Source: CAZSPL01 sp964608735 (lineage in GTDB: Bacteria > JAJVIF01 > JAPKYR01 > CAZSPL01). From it: a DNA stretch of 17,765 bases. The position numbers and the translations under genes were made by a program. The DNA lies in assembly GCA_964608735.1 (NCBI GenBank), contig CAZSPL010000059.1, positions 1 through 17,765 on the forward strand. The letters run 5' to 3'. Of the stretch, positions 8,145-14,574 are shown in pieces; position 1 is the stretch's first letter, and each line of letters starts with the position of its first letter. The notes below the pieces were generated by a model. It searched no databases. It was not told the origin of the DNA and was given only the letters and a program-made list of their open reading frames with translations.

Positions 8145-8795
8145 ATGCCGGAAAGTATTGAAAATAAGATACTAAGCAAGATTTACGGGCATGGCAAGGG
8201 TTGGGCTTTTTCCCAAAAGGATTTCACCCATCTGGGTAGCCGGGGCGCAATCGACATTGCCCTCCACCGTCTGACCCGGAAGGGAATCATACGTCGGGTT
8301 ATACGTGGCATTTACGATTATCCGCGCTACAGCAAAATCCTGAAAACCGAGCTTAGTCCAGATACTGATAAGGTCGCAAGCGCGCTGTCACGTAAATTCG
8401 GGTGGAGCATTCAGCCCAGCGGACATACTGCTTTGAATCTCCTGGGATTATCTACACAGGTCCCCGGGCAGATAATTTATTTGTCAAATGGTCCAAGTCG
8501 GAAGTATGATATCGGCGGTCATAAAATCACTTTCAAGCACGAAGCTCTAAAGGAATCAGGATTTAAGTTGCGGGAAAGTGGTCTTATCGTGCAGGCATTG
8601 AAGACACTGGGCAAAGATAATATCACGCCAGGGGTTACAGGGAAATTACGGAAGTTGCTTGATAGTAATGGACTGCGCGATAAAGTCCTGGAGGATATAA
8701 AAACAGCGACCGGATGGGTTTACGATACCATTAGTAGATTGAATTCAGAGGATTCTGATGGAGAACGTAGCACGGTGGGGGCAAGCCGATCGTAG
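8145..8795 (+). CDS. DUF6088 / AbiEi-like antitoxin (transcriptional regulator)
   Basis: The 216-aa product has an N-terminal winged-helix region (residues about 5-60: FSQKDFTHLGSRGAIDIALHRLTRKGIIRRVIRGIYDYPR) typical of AbiEi-like antitoxins. A middle part follows with PSGHTALNLLGLSTQVPGQIIYLSNGPSRKY, which I recognise as DUF6088. In characterised AbiE pairs this partner neutralises the nucleotidyltransferase and represses its own operon. The start at 8145 has GGAG at 7 bp and its own promoter and operator upstream. The 3' end overlaps the next gene by 38 bp, indicating translational coupling. The coding sequence is visibly less GC-rich than the surrounding genes, which suggests acquisition by transfer. 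Confidence 0.88.
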   Translation: MPESIENKILSKIYGHGKGWAFSQKDFTHLGSRGAIDIALHRLTRKGIIRRVIRGIYDYPRYSKILKTELSPDTDKVASALSRKFGWSIQPSGHTALNLLGLSTQVPGQIIYLSNGPSRKYDIGGHKITFKHEALKESGFKLRESGLIVQALKTLGKDNITPGVTGKLRKLLDSNGLRDKVLEDIKTATGWVYDTISRLNSEDSDGERSTVGASRS

Positions 8796-9741
8796 CGACC
8801 TGTTTCGTGAAACCAGCGCGCGCAGAGGCATGAATCCCGCGGTTGTCGAGAAAGATTTCTGGGTATGCTATGTGCTAAGCCGGTTATTTGCGTCGAAACA
8901 GATCTCCCCGAAGATCGTGTTTAAGGGCGGGACGACGCTTTCCAAGATCTTCAACCTGATAGAAAGATTCTCCGAGGATATCGACCTTATCCTCGATATT
9001 TCGGAAGTAACCGATGAAGATCCCGACGCTCGCCGCTCAATAACGAAGCAAGACCGTTTTAACAAGCAGGTTGTAGCCGATTCCCGCGAATATATACGGC
9101 GGCGGCTATTGCTTGAAATAGATGGCGTTCTCGGTGATATATGCAATATCCGAGTTGACGAGGATGCCGAGGATGACGTTATTGTAGGATACCCGGCCGC
9201 CTTCCCCGGCGAATACATCCGCCCTGAAATCAGGCTTGAAATAGGCCCCCTCGCGTTGCGGGTTCCAAACGACAGGTATGAAATCCGGTCTTATGCATCC
9301 GAGGAGTTTTCGGCCAATTTTGAACAGCCCGTCTGCCAGGTTCGGGCCATCAAGGCGGAGCGTACATTCTGGGAGAAGGCAACGATACTTCATCAGGAAG
9401 CGCATCGATCCGAGGATAAGAAGCAGCCTTTACGCTATTCGCGCCATTACTATGATCTCGCCCGCATGGCGCAGTCGAGAATTAAGGAAATAGCATTTGA
9501 TAACCTGGGGCTTTTGCGCTCAGTGGTGGATTTCAAAACAAAATTCTATCCTTCCGGATGGGCCAGGTATGATACCGCCGTGCCAGGCACGTTCAGGCTG
9601 ATTCCACCTGAGCATGTGCTGGCAGTTCTCAGAAGGGATTACAAGGAAATGCAGGTGATGATTTTCGGGGATATACCAAGTTTCGATGATATCTTCAAAA
9701 TCCTTGGCGAACTGGAGCGTGAGATAAACAATCTTGGCTGA
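8758..9741 (+). CDS. AbiEii/AbiGii-type nucleotidyltransferase toxin
   Basis: This is the toxin partner of a type IV (AbiE) system, used in phage abortive infection and plasmid or island stabilisation. The 327-aa product shows the family motifs in order: GGTTLS (residues 57-62), RFSEDIDL with Asp74 and Asp76 as the metal-binding pair, ERTFWEKATILH (Lys207) and RYSRHYYDL (226-234) with the C-terminal Arg/Asp signature. A conserved-looking PGTFRLIPPEH segment follows. The key residues are present, so the enzyme may be active. The ATG at 8758 has AGAGG six bases upstream and overlaps the antitoxin by 38 bp. The stop codon at 9739-9741 coincides with the start of the C11 remnant, so the cassette's right edge falls exactly there. 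I see no integrase or other mobility gene. Confidence 0.9.
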   Translation: MENVARWGQADRSDLFRETSARRGMNPAVVEKDFWVCYVLSRLFASKQISPKIVFKGGTTLSKIFNLIERFSEDIDLILDISEVTDEDPDARRSITKQDRFNKQVVADSREYIRRRLLLEIDGVLGDICNIRVDEDAEDDVIVGYPAAFPGEYIRPEIRLEIGPLALRVPNDRYEIRSYASEEFSANFEQPVCQVRAIKAERTFWEKATILHQEAHRSEDKKQPLRYSRHYYDLARMAQSRIKEIAFDNLGLLRSVVDFKTKFYPSGWARYDTAVPGTFRLIPPEHVLAVLRRDYKEMQVMIFGDIPSFDDIFKILGELEREINNLG

Positions 9742-9900
9742 CGCGATGCCATTCGACGGCATGATCGCTTATGACTCCAAGCATACCGCACCGCCGGCGC
9801 GAGGTTCGAATTCGGCGGCTTCGACGAGGCCGCATTGGTCGGTACACAGGATGAATTGATGCAAACGATGCTGGATTTATTTATGGGCGGGCAGGGATAA
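9740..9900 (+). pseudogene. Remnant of a second C11-peptidase lipoprotein gene (3' end only, frameshifted)
   Basis: Translated from 9740, this reads DAMPFDGMIAYDS, then after a one-base loss near 9779-9783 continues from 9784 as YRTAGARFEFGG...ELMQTMLDLF and ends at TAA 9898-9900. The intact protein at 4808-7888 ends DAVPFSCMIAYDS, YRTLGASFEFGG...ELMQEMLEFF. About two thirds of the aligned residues are identical, and the DNA is also alignable. No start codon or ribosome site exists in this frame. It is the 3' stub of a diverged paralogue and not a recent target-site duplication. The rest of that copy is absent at the toxin end. Confidence 0.85.
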
Positions 9901-9977
9901 CCCGGCATTCTGATACAGGGATTTCAATAACTCAGGACCCCATATCCGGGCAGGATGTCCGCGCCCCCAGGGAAGAG

Positions 9978-12194
9978 CTATTCCTCCTCCTCCCTCTCCT
10001 CATCCCACTTATCGTACAAATGCAACTCCTTGACATCCCCCTCTTTCACATCAATCCCGATGCCGTAGTTCTCGTACCCCCAGTTCTCGCTGTCCTGTTC
10101 GGGCATGTACCAGAGGGCGTTGTCGCTGTATTGCTCGGACTCGATTATGGTCGGCTCATCCGCGCCGAAGTCCCACTCGTAGTAGTCGTCCCGCCCGCCG
10201 ATGTCGAGGAAAAGCGCGAATGATTTAGAGTAGGTGTAATAAGAATACGGGCTCATCGCGTGCGGCTCGCTGTAATCGGCGCGGAATGTCGCGGCGCCCA
10301 TCCCCTGCTGCCCCTTACCGAGGGTGTAGACATCGTCGCCGCCGGTATCGAAGAAAAAGGAGTTCGAGCGTATCTGCGCGCACGCGATGCTGATTATCTT
10401 CGCCTTGTAGATATCATCCCCCTCCTTGTCAACGAGCAGCGTGTTGACGTAATCCCACCCGAAGCTCAACCCCGCGCCGGATGTTTCGTGTAATTCATGG
10501 ATATCGTCGCCGTGCTCGTCGATGAGGCATCCCATCGCGTAATGCGCGCCCGACGCGTGTGTGAAATATACCGACCAGTATTCGTCGTCCCCCCACTTGT
10601 CGTACGCGAATCCCGAGCCGTACCAGTAGCCGCATCCGAGCGACCAGTTGCCGCTGATGTATTTGTCATCGCCGTTGATGTCGAGTATCGCGCCGATTCC
10701 GCCCGCCCACGCGTGGCCGTCGGAACCGTCGCCCCTGCGTCCCGCACCCGCGCCCTGCGCCTGGCTGACGTTCACCTGGTGCTCGGAATGATAATCGCCC
10801 CGGTTGAATACGTCGGTCCATGGCTCGGCGGTGTACACATCATCGCCGTCATACGCGCACAGTACCCCGACTCCGCCGCCGACCCCGCCGTACCCCTGGC
10901 CGTCGCCGTAAAGATAATATGTGTCATCACCGAGCACATCTATATGCAGGCCGCATCCGAAAATGCCGCATCCCTGTCCGGACGACTCGCACTCGTATGA
11001 ATCATCCCCCTGCCTGTCGAAAAGGATGCCCAGCCCGAAGTAGCCGCATCCCTGCGCGTGGACGGTCGATTTATATGTATCATTGCCGGCGTCATCGACA
11101 AGGATTCCGCATCCGAGTACTCCCGATCCCTGCGCGGCATGGTTGGGGAATTCGTTTTCGTATTTATCATCGCCCGACATATCGATGCACAGTCCGATTG
11201 GATATTTCAACGACATCGATGCCCCCACAGGGCCTTCGTATTTGTCATTACCGCCGAGGTCGACGATGAGGCACGCGTCCTCGTATTCGTGCTCGTTATC
11301 TTGAGTTCCGGCGATGACCACTCGTCCGACCGGGGTGAGGATTTCGAATTTGATATCTTCCAACTCGGCGACCGATTCCTCGAACGACATGACCTCGAGC
11401 AACTCGTGGCGCGCGATATCCACCGCGTGGGCGCATTTCAGCCCGCAGTAGTAGAGGCTTTGCTCATCGATGGACTGCGCGACATCGTCCACCGCCGGGT
11501 AGTAGATCATCCCGTCGCCCTGCGTAGCGCCGAGGTCGCGCGTGTCGAATACCGATTGGAGATCGTCGGGATCGCATCGCCTGACGGCCATCTGCCGCCA
11601 TGAGTATGCGTCGGCTATGCTGTATATCAATTTCGCGACAATTTTCTCGATGTATGGCGGGATGCCTTCGAGGCTCTCCACAATTTCCTCTTTGTCGTTG
11701 GGCCATCCGCCGATATCGCCGAACGCCATGTATTCCATCTTCGCGCCGCCGGCATCGAAAAGGGCTTTCAGCGCGGGAAGCATTTTCAGGTCATCTTCAT
11801 CGTATGGATAAAGATTCGAGTCGTAATTGCGGAAGCTCTGGATCTTCGGCTCGACGCAGAGGTTGTATGCGAGGTAGTAGATTGCCTTGTCGTCCTCGGC
11901 GAGGAATTTTGGATCGCAGAACATCTCGCACGCGTTCCCCATCTGGCGCGTGTAGTCATACATGCGCAGCGGCTCGGCGAAAAGGTCGTCGAAGAACGCG
12001 AGCTTGTACGGCGCATCCAGGGGGAACCGCCGCCAATAGCCCTTGGGCTGATAGCCGAGGTCGTCGCGGTCGAAGCCGACGAGGTCGAGTGCCGTTGTGA
12101 CCATGTTATCCGACGGCGTGACGGCATCACCGGCGATGAGGGGGAGAGAGGAAAGGAATATCCACAGTATAAGATAAAGCGTAAATTGTCGCAT
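9978..12194 (-). CDS. Secreted GDDxY-repeat protein, 738 aa (unknown function)
   Basis: I recognise no named family. A Sec signal (MRQFTLYLILWIFLSSLPL.AGD) lacks a lipobox Cys. A largely helical domain (about 25-300) follows, including an AKLIYSIADAYSWRQMAV segment. The junction LTPVGRVVIAGT leads into 12 repeats of about 26 residues (308 to about 677). The consensus is G.(L/I).(D)..GDD.Y......QG.G..G, with a longer repeat 6 (VSQAQGAGAG...). The C-terminus is acidic (EEREEEE). The middle domain and array are paralogous to 14575-17379. The spaced Asp-Asp/Asn-Asp positions suggest bound calcium and a solenoid, but this is inference. The start is placed at ATG 12194, with AAGGAGG five bases upstream. 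An earlier in-frame ATG at 12230 lies inside a terminator hairpin. It lies downstream of ptb. Confidence 0.82.
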   Translation of the reverse strand: MRQFTLYLILWIFLSSLPLIAGDAVTPSDNMVTTALDLVGFDRDDLGYQPKGYWRRFPLDAPYKLAFFDDLFAEPLRMYDYTRQMGNACEMFCDPKFLAEDDKAIYYLAYNLCVEPKIQSFRNYDSNLYPYDEDDLKMLPALKALFDAGGAKMEYMAFGDIGGWPNDKEEIVESLEGIPPYIEKIVAKLIYSIADAYSWRQMAVRRCDPDDLQSVFDTRDLGATQGDGMIYYPAVDDVAQSIDEQSLYYCGLKCAHAVDIARHELLEVMSFEESVAELEDIKFEILTPVGRVVIAGTQDNEHEYEDACLIVDLGGNDKYEGPVGASMSLKYPIGLCIDMSGDDKYENEFPNHAAQGSGVLGCGILVDDAGNDTYKSTVHAQGCGYFGLGILFDRQGDDSYECESSGQGCGIFGCGLHIDVLGDDTYYLYGDGQGYGGVGGGVGVLCAYDGDDVYTAEPWTDVFNRGDYHSEHQVNVSQAQGAGAGRRGDGSDGHAWAGGIGAILDINGDDKYISGNWSLGCGYWYGSGFAYDKWGDDEYWSVYFTHASGAHYAMGCLIDEHGDDIHELHETSGAGLSFGWDYVNTLLVDKEGDDIYKAKIISIACAQIRSNSFFFDTGGDDVYTLGKGQQGMGAATFRADYSEPHAMSPYSYYTYSKSFALFLDIGGRDDYYEWDFGADEPTIIESEQYSDNALWYMPEQDSENWGYENYGIGIDVKEGDVKELHLYDKWDEEREEEE
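10160..11273 (-). repeat. 12-copy GDDxY repeat array in the 738-aa protein
   Basis: The repeats begin at Cys308 (CLIVDLGGNDKY) and recur as DMSGDDKY, DDAGNDTY, DRQGDDSY, DVLGDDTY, AYDGDDVY, DINGDDKY, DKWGDDEY, DEHGDDIH, DKEGDDIY, DTGGDDVY and DIGGRDDY. A degenerate cap (IDVKEGD) follows. Most units also carry QGxG..G. At DNA level the units share only short strings around GTCATCGCC, so the array is old and not recently amplified. Confidence 0.85.
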
Positions 12195-12199
12195 CGCAG

Positions 12200-12206
12200 C
12201 CTCCTT
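12200..12206 (-). promoter_or_regulatory. Shine-Dalgarno site that fixes the start of the 738-aa gene
   Basis: AAGGAGG on the minus strand sits five bases before ATG 12194. It is one of the strongest ribosome sites in the window and rules in favour of this start over ATG 12230. Confidence 0.85.
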
Positions 12207-12210
12207 GGCG

Positions 12211-12237
12211 TAAAAAAACCGGAGTATCAACTCCGGT
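12211..12237 (-). terminator. Rho-independent terminator-like hairpin after ptb
   Basis: On the minus strand an 8-bp stem ACCGGAGT/ACTCCGGT with a 4-nt loop is followed by a run of seven T. It lies 36 bp after the ptb stop and 17 bp before the ATG of the 738-aa gene. It ends the buk-ptb transcript. If a promoter lies just upstream, it could instead act within the leader of the next gene. Confidence 0.85.
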
Positions 12238-12238
12238 A

Positions 12239-12268
12239 ATCATAGCTGGATTATGCCGTGCGGGGCAA
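12239..12268 (-). promoter_or_regulatory. Weak candidate promoter for the 738-aa gene
   Basis: On the minus strand, TTGCCC (12263-12268), an 18-bp spacer and TATGAT (12239-12244) lie just past the end of ptb. A transcript from here would begin with the terminator-like hairpin. The match is modest, and read-through from ptb is the alternative. Confidence 0.25.
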
Positions 12269-12272
12269 ATTA

Positions 12273-13229
12273 TCAGCAGACCGAGCCGTCCTGCGGACAA
12301 CCCATGAGTACCGCCGCGAGGGCGATGGACAGGAGCTTGGTGGATACCGGGTCTGCGCGGGAAGGGAGAATGAGCGGTATCTTCGCCCCGGTTACGATGG
12401 CGGCGTTGAGGTAGTCGGGCATGAACGCGCTGAATATTTTGTATACGGCGTTGGCTCCGTTGATCTCATGGAATACAAGTATATCGGCGTCGCCGCATAC
12501 ATTGCCGGTGACACCTTTCTCCTCGGCGGCGTGTTTGCTTACCGCGATAAGGACGTCATAAGGGCCTTCGATGAACATGTCATCCGGATATTGAGCGCTG
12601 AGGTCTTTCGCGACCTGGTCGGCCTCGACCGTGCTCGGCATTTTCGGATTCACCTTTTCGAGGGCGGCGATCATCGCGACTTTCGGTTTTTGAATTCCGA
12701 GCTTCTGCATGATTCTAACCGCATTCATCACGATGCGCTTCTTCTCCTCGACAGTCGGGGTAATATTGACGCCCGCGTCGGTCATCACGAGGAACTTGTG
12801 GTATGTCGGAATCTGCATGAGGTTGACGTGAGAAAGCAGGTGGCCTTCCGGGACCATTCCGGCATCGTGCTTCAGAACCGGCTTGAGATACTCCGATGTC
12901 ATCAGGGCGCCTTTGAGAAGTATCTCGGCCTTGTGCTCCCTGATGATTTCCACCGCTTTGGATGCGGCTTCATTGTTGTCATTCGCCTCTACAATCTCAA
13001 AAGGCTTCAGCGAAAGACGCACATCATCGGCGACAGCCTTGATCGCATCCTCTTTACCGATGAAAATTCCGCCGTTAAGTATACCCGCGGTCATCGCCTG
13101 GCCCACTGCTTCCAGCGCTTCTGCATTATTAGCCGCCGGAACCACAACCTTTCCCGGGTTTCTTCCCGCTGCTCCCAGAATCTCGGCAAAGTCCTCGTAC
13201 AATGTCATCTCCATATTCGAGCCGGACAC
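12273..13229 (-). CDS. ptb: Phosphate butyryltransferase
   Basis: The family reaction is butyryl-CoA + phosphate = butyryl-phosphate + CoA; some members prefer branched acyl groups. The 318-aa product is close to the usual 300. It aligns along its length with the clostridial enzyme as I recall it: KVVVPAANNAEALEAV near the N-terminus, ILLKGALMTSEYLKPVL, LLSHVNLMQIP, FLVMTDAGVNITP, NPKMPSTVEAD, KGVTGNVCGDADILVFHEI, and LILPSRADPVSTKLLSIALAAV. It lies 7 bp after the buk stop and is clearly in the same operon. The first possible start is GTG 13229; ATG 13214 and ATG 13208 are alternatives, and family alignment favours one of the latter two because residues 1-7 are unmatched. None has a strong ribosome site, which suggests coupling to buk. 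Substrate chain length cannot be read from sequence. Confidence 0.92.
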   Translation of the reverse strand: MSGSNMEMTLYEDFAEILGAAGRNPGKVVVPAANNAEALEAVGQAMTAGILNGGIFIGKEDAIKAVADDVRLSLKPFEIVEANDNNEAASKAVEIIREHKAEILLKGALMTSEYLKPVLKHDAGMVPEGHLLSHVNLMQIPTYHKFLVMTDAGVNITPTVEEKKRIVMNAVRIMQKLGIQKPKVAMIAALEKVNPKMPSTVEADQVAKDLSAQYPDDMFIEGPYDVLIAVSKHAAEEKGVTGNVCGDADILVFHEINGANAVYKIFSAFMPDYLNAAIVTGAKIPLILPSRADPVSTKLLSIALAAVLMGCPQDGSVC

Positions 13230-13236
13230 AACCCGG

Positions 13237-14367
13237 CTATATCTTCCCGAAATAATGCTTGACCTTCTCCTCGCCCCTCAATACTCTCAACGCCGCATCG
13301 CGCAACGCGACCATCTCATCGCCGCCCGGGTATACCTTTATCGGGGCGAGCCACTTGACCCGGTCGGTGATGAGATTCAGCACGCGCTCGTTCAGTATAA
13401 TCCCGCCGGTAAGGATGATAGCGTCGGGCGAGCCTTTAAATACCGCCGCGAGGGCGCATATTTCCTTGGCTATCTGGTAGCACATGGCTTCCAGAGCTTC
13501 ACGGGCCTGATCCGAAGTAAGCCCCCTTACGATGTGTTTCCGCTCATTCTTGGTGAGGTGTTCCTCGTGGATTATCTTCTCTAAAACGGTGAGGTCCGAT
13601 GTGCCGGTATGAGCCACGAGTCCGCCCTGTCCCTTTATCATGAGCTTCAATTGCAGACGCGAATATTCATCGCTGAAGCACATTTTCAAGAGCCCGCCGG
13701 CCGGGACGGTTCCCGCTCGCTGGGGTGTCATCGGGCCCTCGCCGTCGAGGCCGTTGTTCACATCGACAACTCGCCCGAGGATATGCGCGCCGACCGTTAT
13801 CCCGCCGCCGCCATGCATCACGATGAAATTACATTCTTCATATTTCCTGCCCATTTCAGCGGCGGCCCTTCGAGCGACCGCCTTGTGGTTCAGTGCATGG
13901 AAGATGGATATTCGCGGATTCTCGGGCATCCCGGAATATCTCGCGAGCGGATCCAATTCATCGACGACGACCGGGTCTGCGATGTATGCCGGTATCCCGA
14001 GCGGCGTTGCGATTGCATGGGCGATGAGCCCCCCGAGTGACGACGGGTGGTCGCCCATGACGCCCTTGCGGAGATCTTCGAGCATCGGCTCTTCGACGAG
14101 ATACGTGCCGCTCTCGATGGGGCGGATGAGTCCGCCGCGCCCGATGACGACACTTAATTCGGCAAGCTCGATATCTTCATCTTTGAGGGATTCGAGTACG
14201 AGGTCCTTGCGCATCTCGTACTGCGCGGTTACGGGTTCGGCTTCAAATGCCTCGATTGCGTCAAGGGGATAGTGAACGGTCTTGGAGAATAATTCATCCT
14301 CTCCTCTGTAGCAACCCACCCGGTCGCTCGTCGACCCGGGATTTATGACCAGTATTTTCGGGTCCAT
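13237..14367 (-). CDS. buk: Butyrate kinase
   Basis: The family reaction is butyryl-phosphate + ADP = butyrate + ATP, the substrate-level phosphorylation step after Ptb; branched-chain acids are possible substrates. It belongs to the acetate/butyrate kinase (ASKHA) fold. From ATG 14367 the product has 376 aa (about 355 is usual) and begins MDPKILVINPGSTS, matching the family N-terminus. Other landmarks are VIGRGGLIRPIESGTY, ADPVVVDELDPLARYSGMP, FHALNHKAVARR, MHGGGGITVGAHILGR (the family has HMGGG), NNGLDGEGPMTPQRAG, ILTGGIILNERVLN and ALRVLRGEEKVKHY. Upstream in-frame starts at 14400 (ATG) and 14418 (GTG) would add 11 or 17 residues with no family counterpart, and none of the three has a strong ribosome site. 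It is the first gene of the buk-ptb unit, with promoter candidates at 14437-14530. Confidence 0.92.
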   Translation of the reverse strand: MDPKILVINPGSTSDRVGCYRGEDELFSKTVHYPLDAIEAFEAEPVTAQYEMRKDLVLESLKDEDIELAELSVVIGRGGLIRPIESGTYLVEEPMLEDLRKGVMGDHPSSLGGLIAHAIATPLGIPAYIADPVVVDELDPLARYSGMPENPRISIFHALNHKAVARRAAAEMGRKYEECNFIVMHGGGGITVGAHILGRVVDVNNGLDGEGPMTPQRAGTVPAGGLLKMCFSDEYSRLQLKLMIKGQGGLVAHTGTSDLTVLEKIIHEEHLTKNERKHIVRGLTSDQAREALEAMCYQIAKEICALAAVFKGSPDAIILTGGIILNERVLNLITDRVKWLAPIKVYPGGDEMVALRDAALRVLRGEEKVKHYFGKI

Positions 14368-14436
14368 TTCAGAACCGTCCGGCACCCTCGAAACCTCCAT
14401 CGACCGCTCATAAAACACTAACGGGCATCACGCCTC

Positions 14437-14465
14437 ATTATATGTGGTTTCAGCCTTTATTTGAA
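14437..14465 (-). promoter_or_regulatory. Second candidate promoter for buk-ptb
   Basis: On the minus strand, TTCAAA (14460-14465), a 17-bp spacer and a perfect TATAAT (14437-14442). Transcription would start near 14430, giving a leader of about 60 bp to ATG 14367. A small 5-bp hairpin (GCCTT/AAGGC, 14453-14468) overlaps it. Confidence 0.4.
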
Positions 14466-14501
14466 GGCCTCCGTTCCACCTGGCGATCTGCCCGTTTCGA
14501 T

Positions 14502-14530
14502 ATTTTATCAAATTTCGAGGATAGTGACAA
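14502..14530 (-). promoter_or_regulatory. Candidate promoter for buk-ptb
   Basis: On the minus strand, TTGTCA (14525-14530), an optimal 17-bp spacer and TAAAAT (14502-14507). It lies between the end of the 934-aa gene and buk, so buk-ptb need not depend on transcription from upstream. No terminator with a T tract is seen between 14575 and this site. Confidence 0.5.
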
Positions 14531-14574
14531 TAACCGTATCGTTCTCCGGGACCGCGGGAGGAATCATCGGTCAG

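Noticed and set aside
7734..9900. The C11 3'-end repeats flanking the toxin-antitoxin cassette as attachment-site or target-site duplications
   Set aside because: The copies differ at about a third of residues and by a frameshift, far too diverged for a direct integration scar, and no integrase or transposase is present.
7780..9908. Two small minus-strand frames (7780-8001 and 9639-9908) with similar translations
   Set aside because: They are antisense shadows of the C11 gene end and its remnant. Their similarity only reflects that homology and confirms it at DNA level.
10160..11273. RTX (hemolysin-type) calcium repeats as the identity of the GDDxY array
   Set aside because: RTX repeats are nine residues with GGxGxDxUx; here one D..GDDxY occurs per about 26 residues with a different surrounding pattern.
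12258..13262. 334-codon open frame on the + strand opposite ptb
   Set aside because: It is a shadow of the ptb coding sequence, with low-complexity charged translation and no ribosome site.
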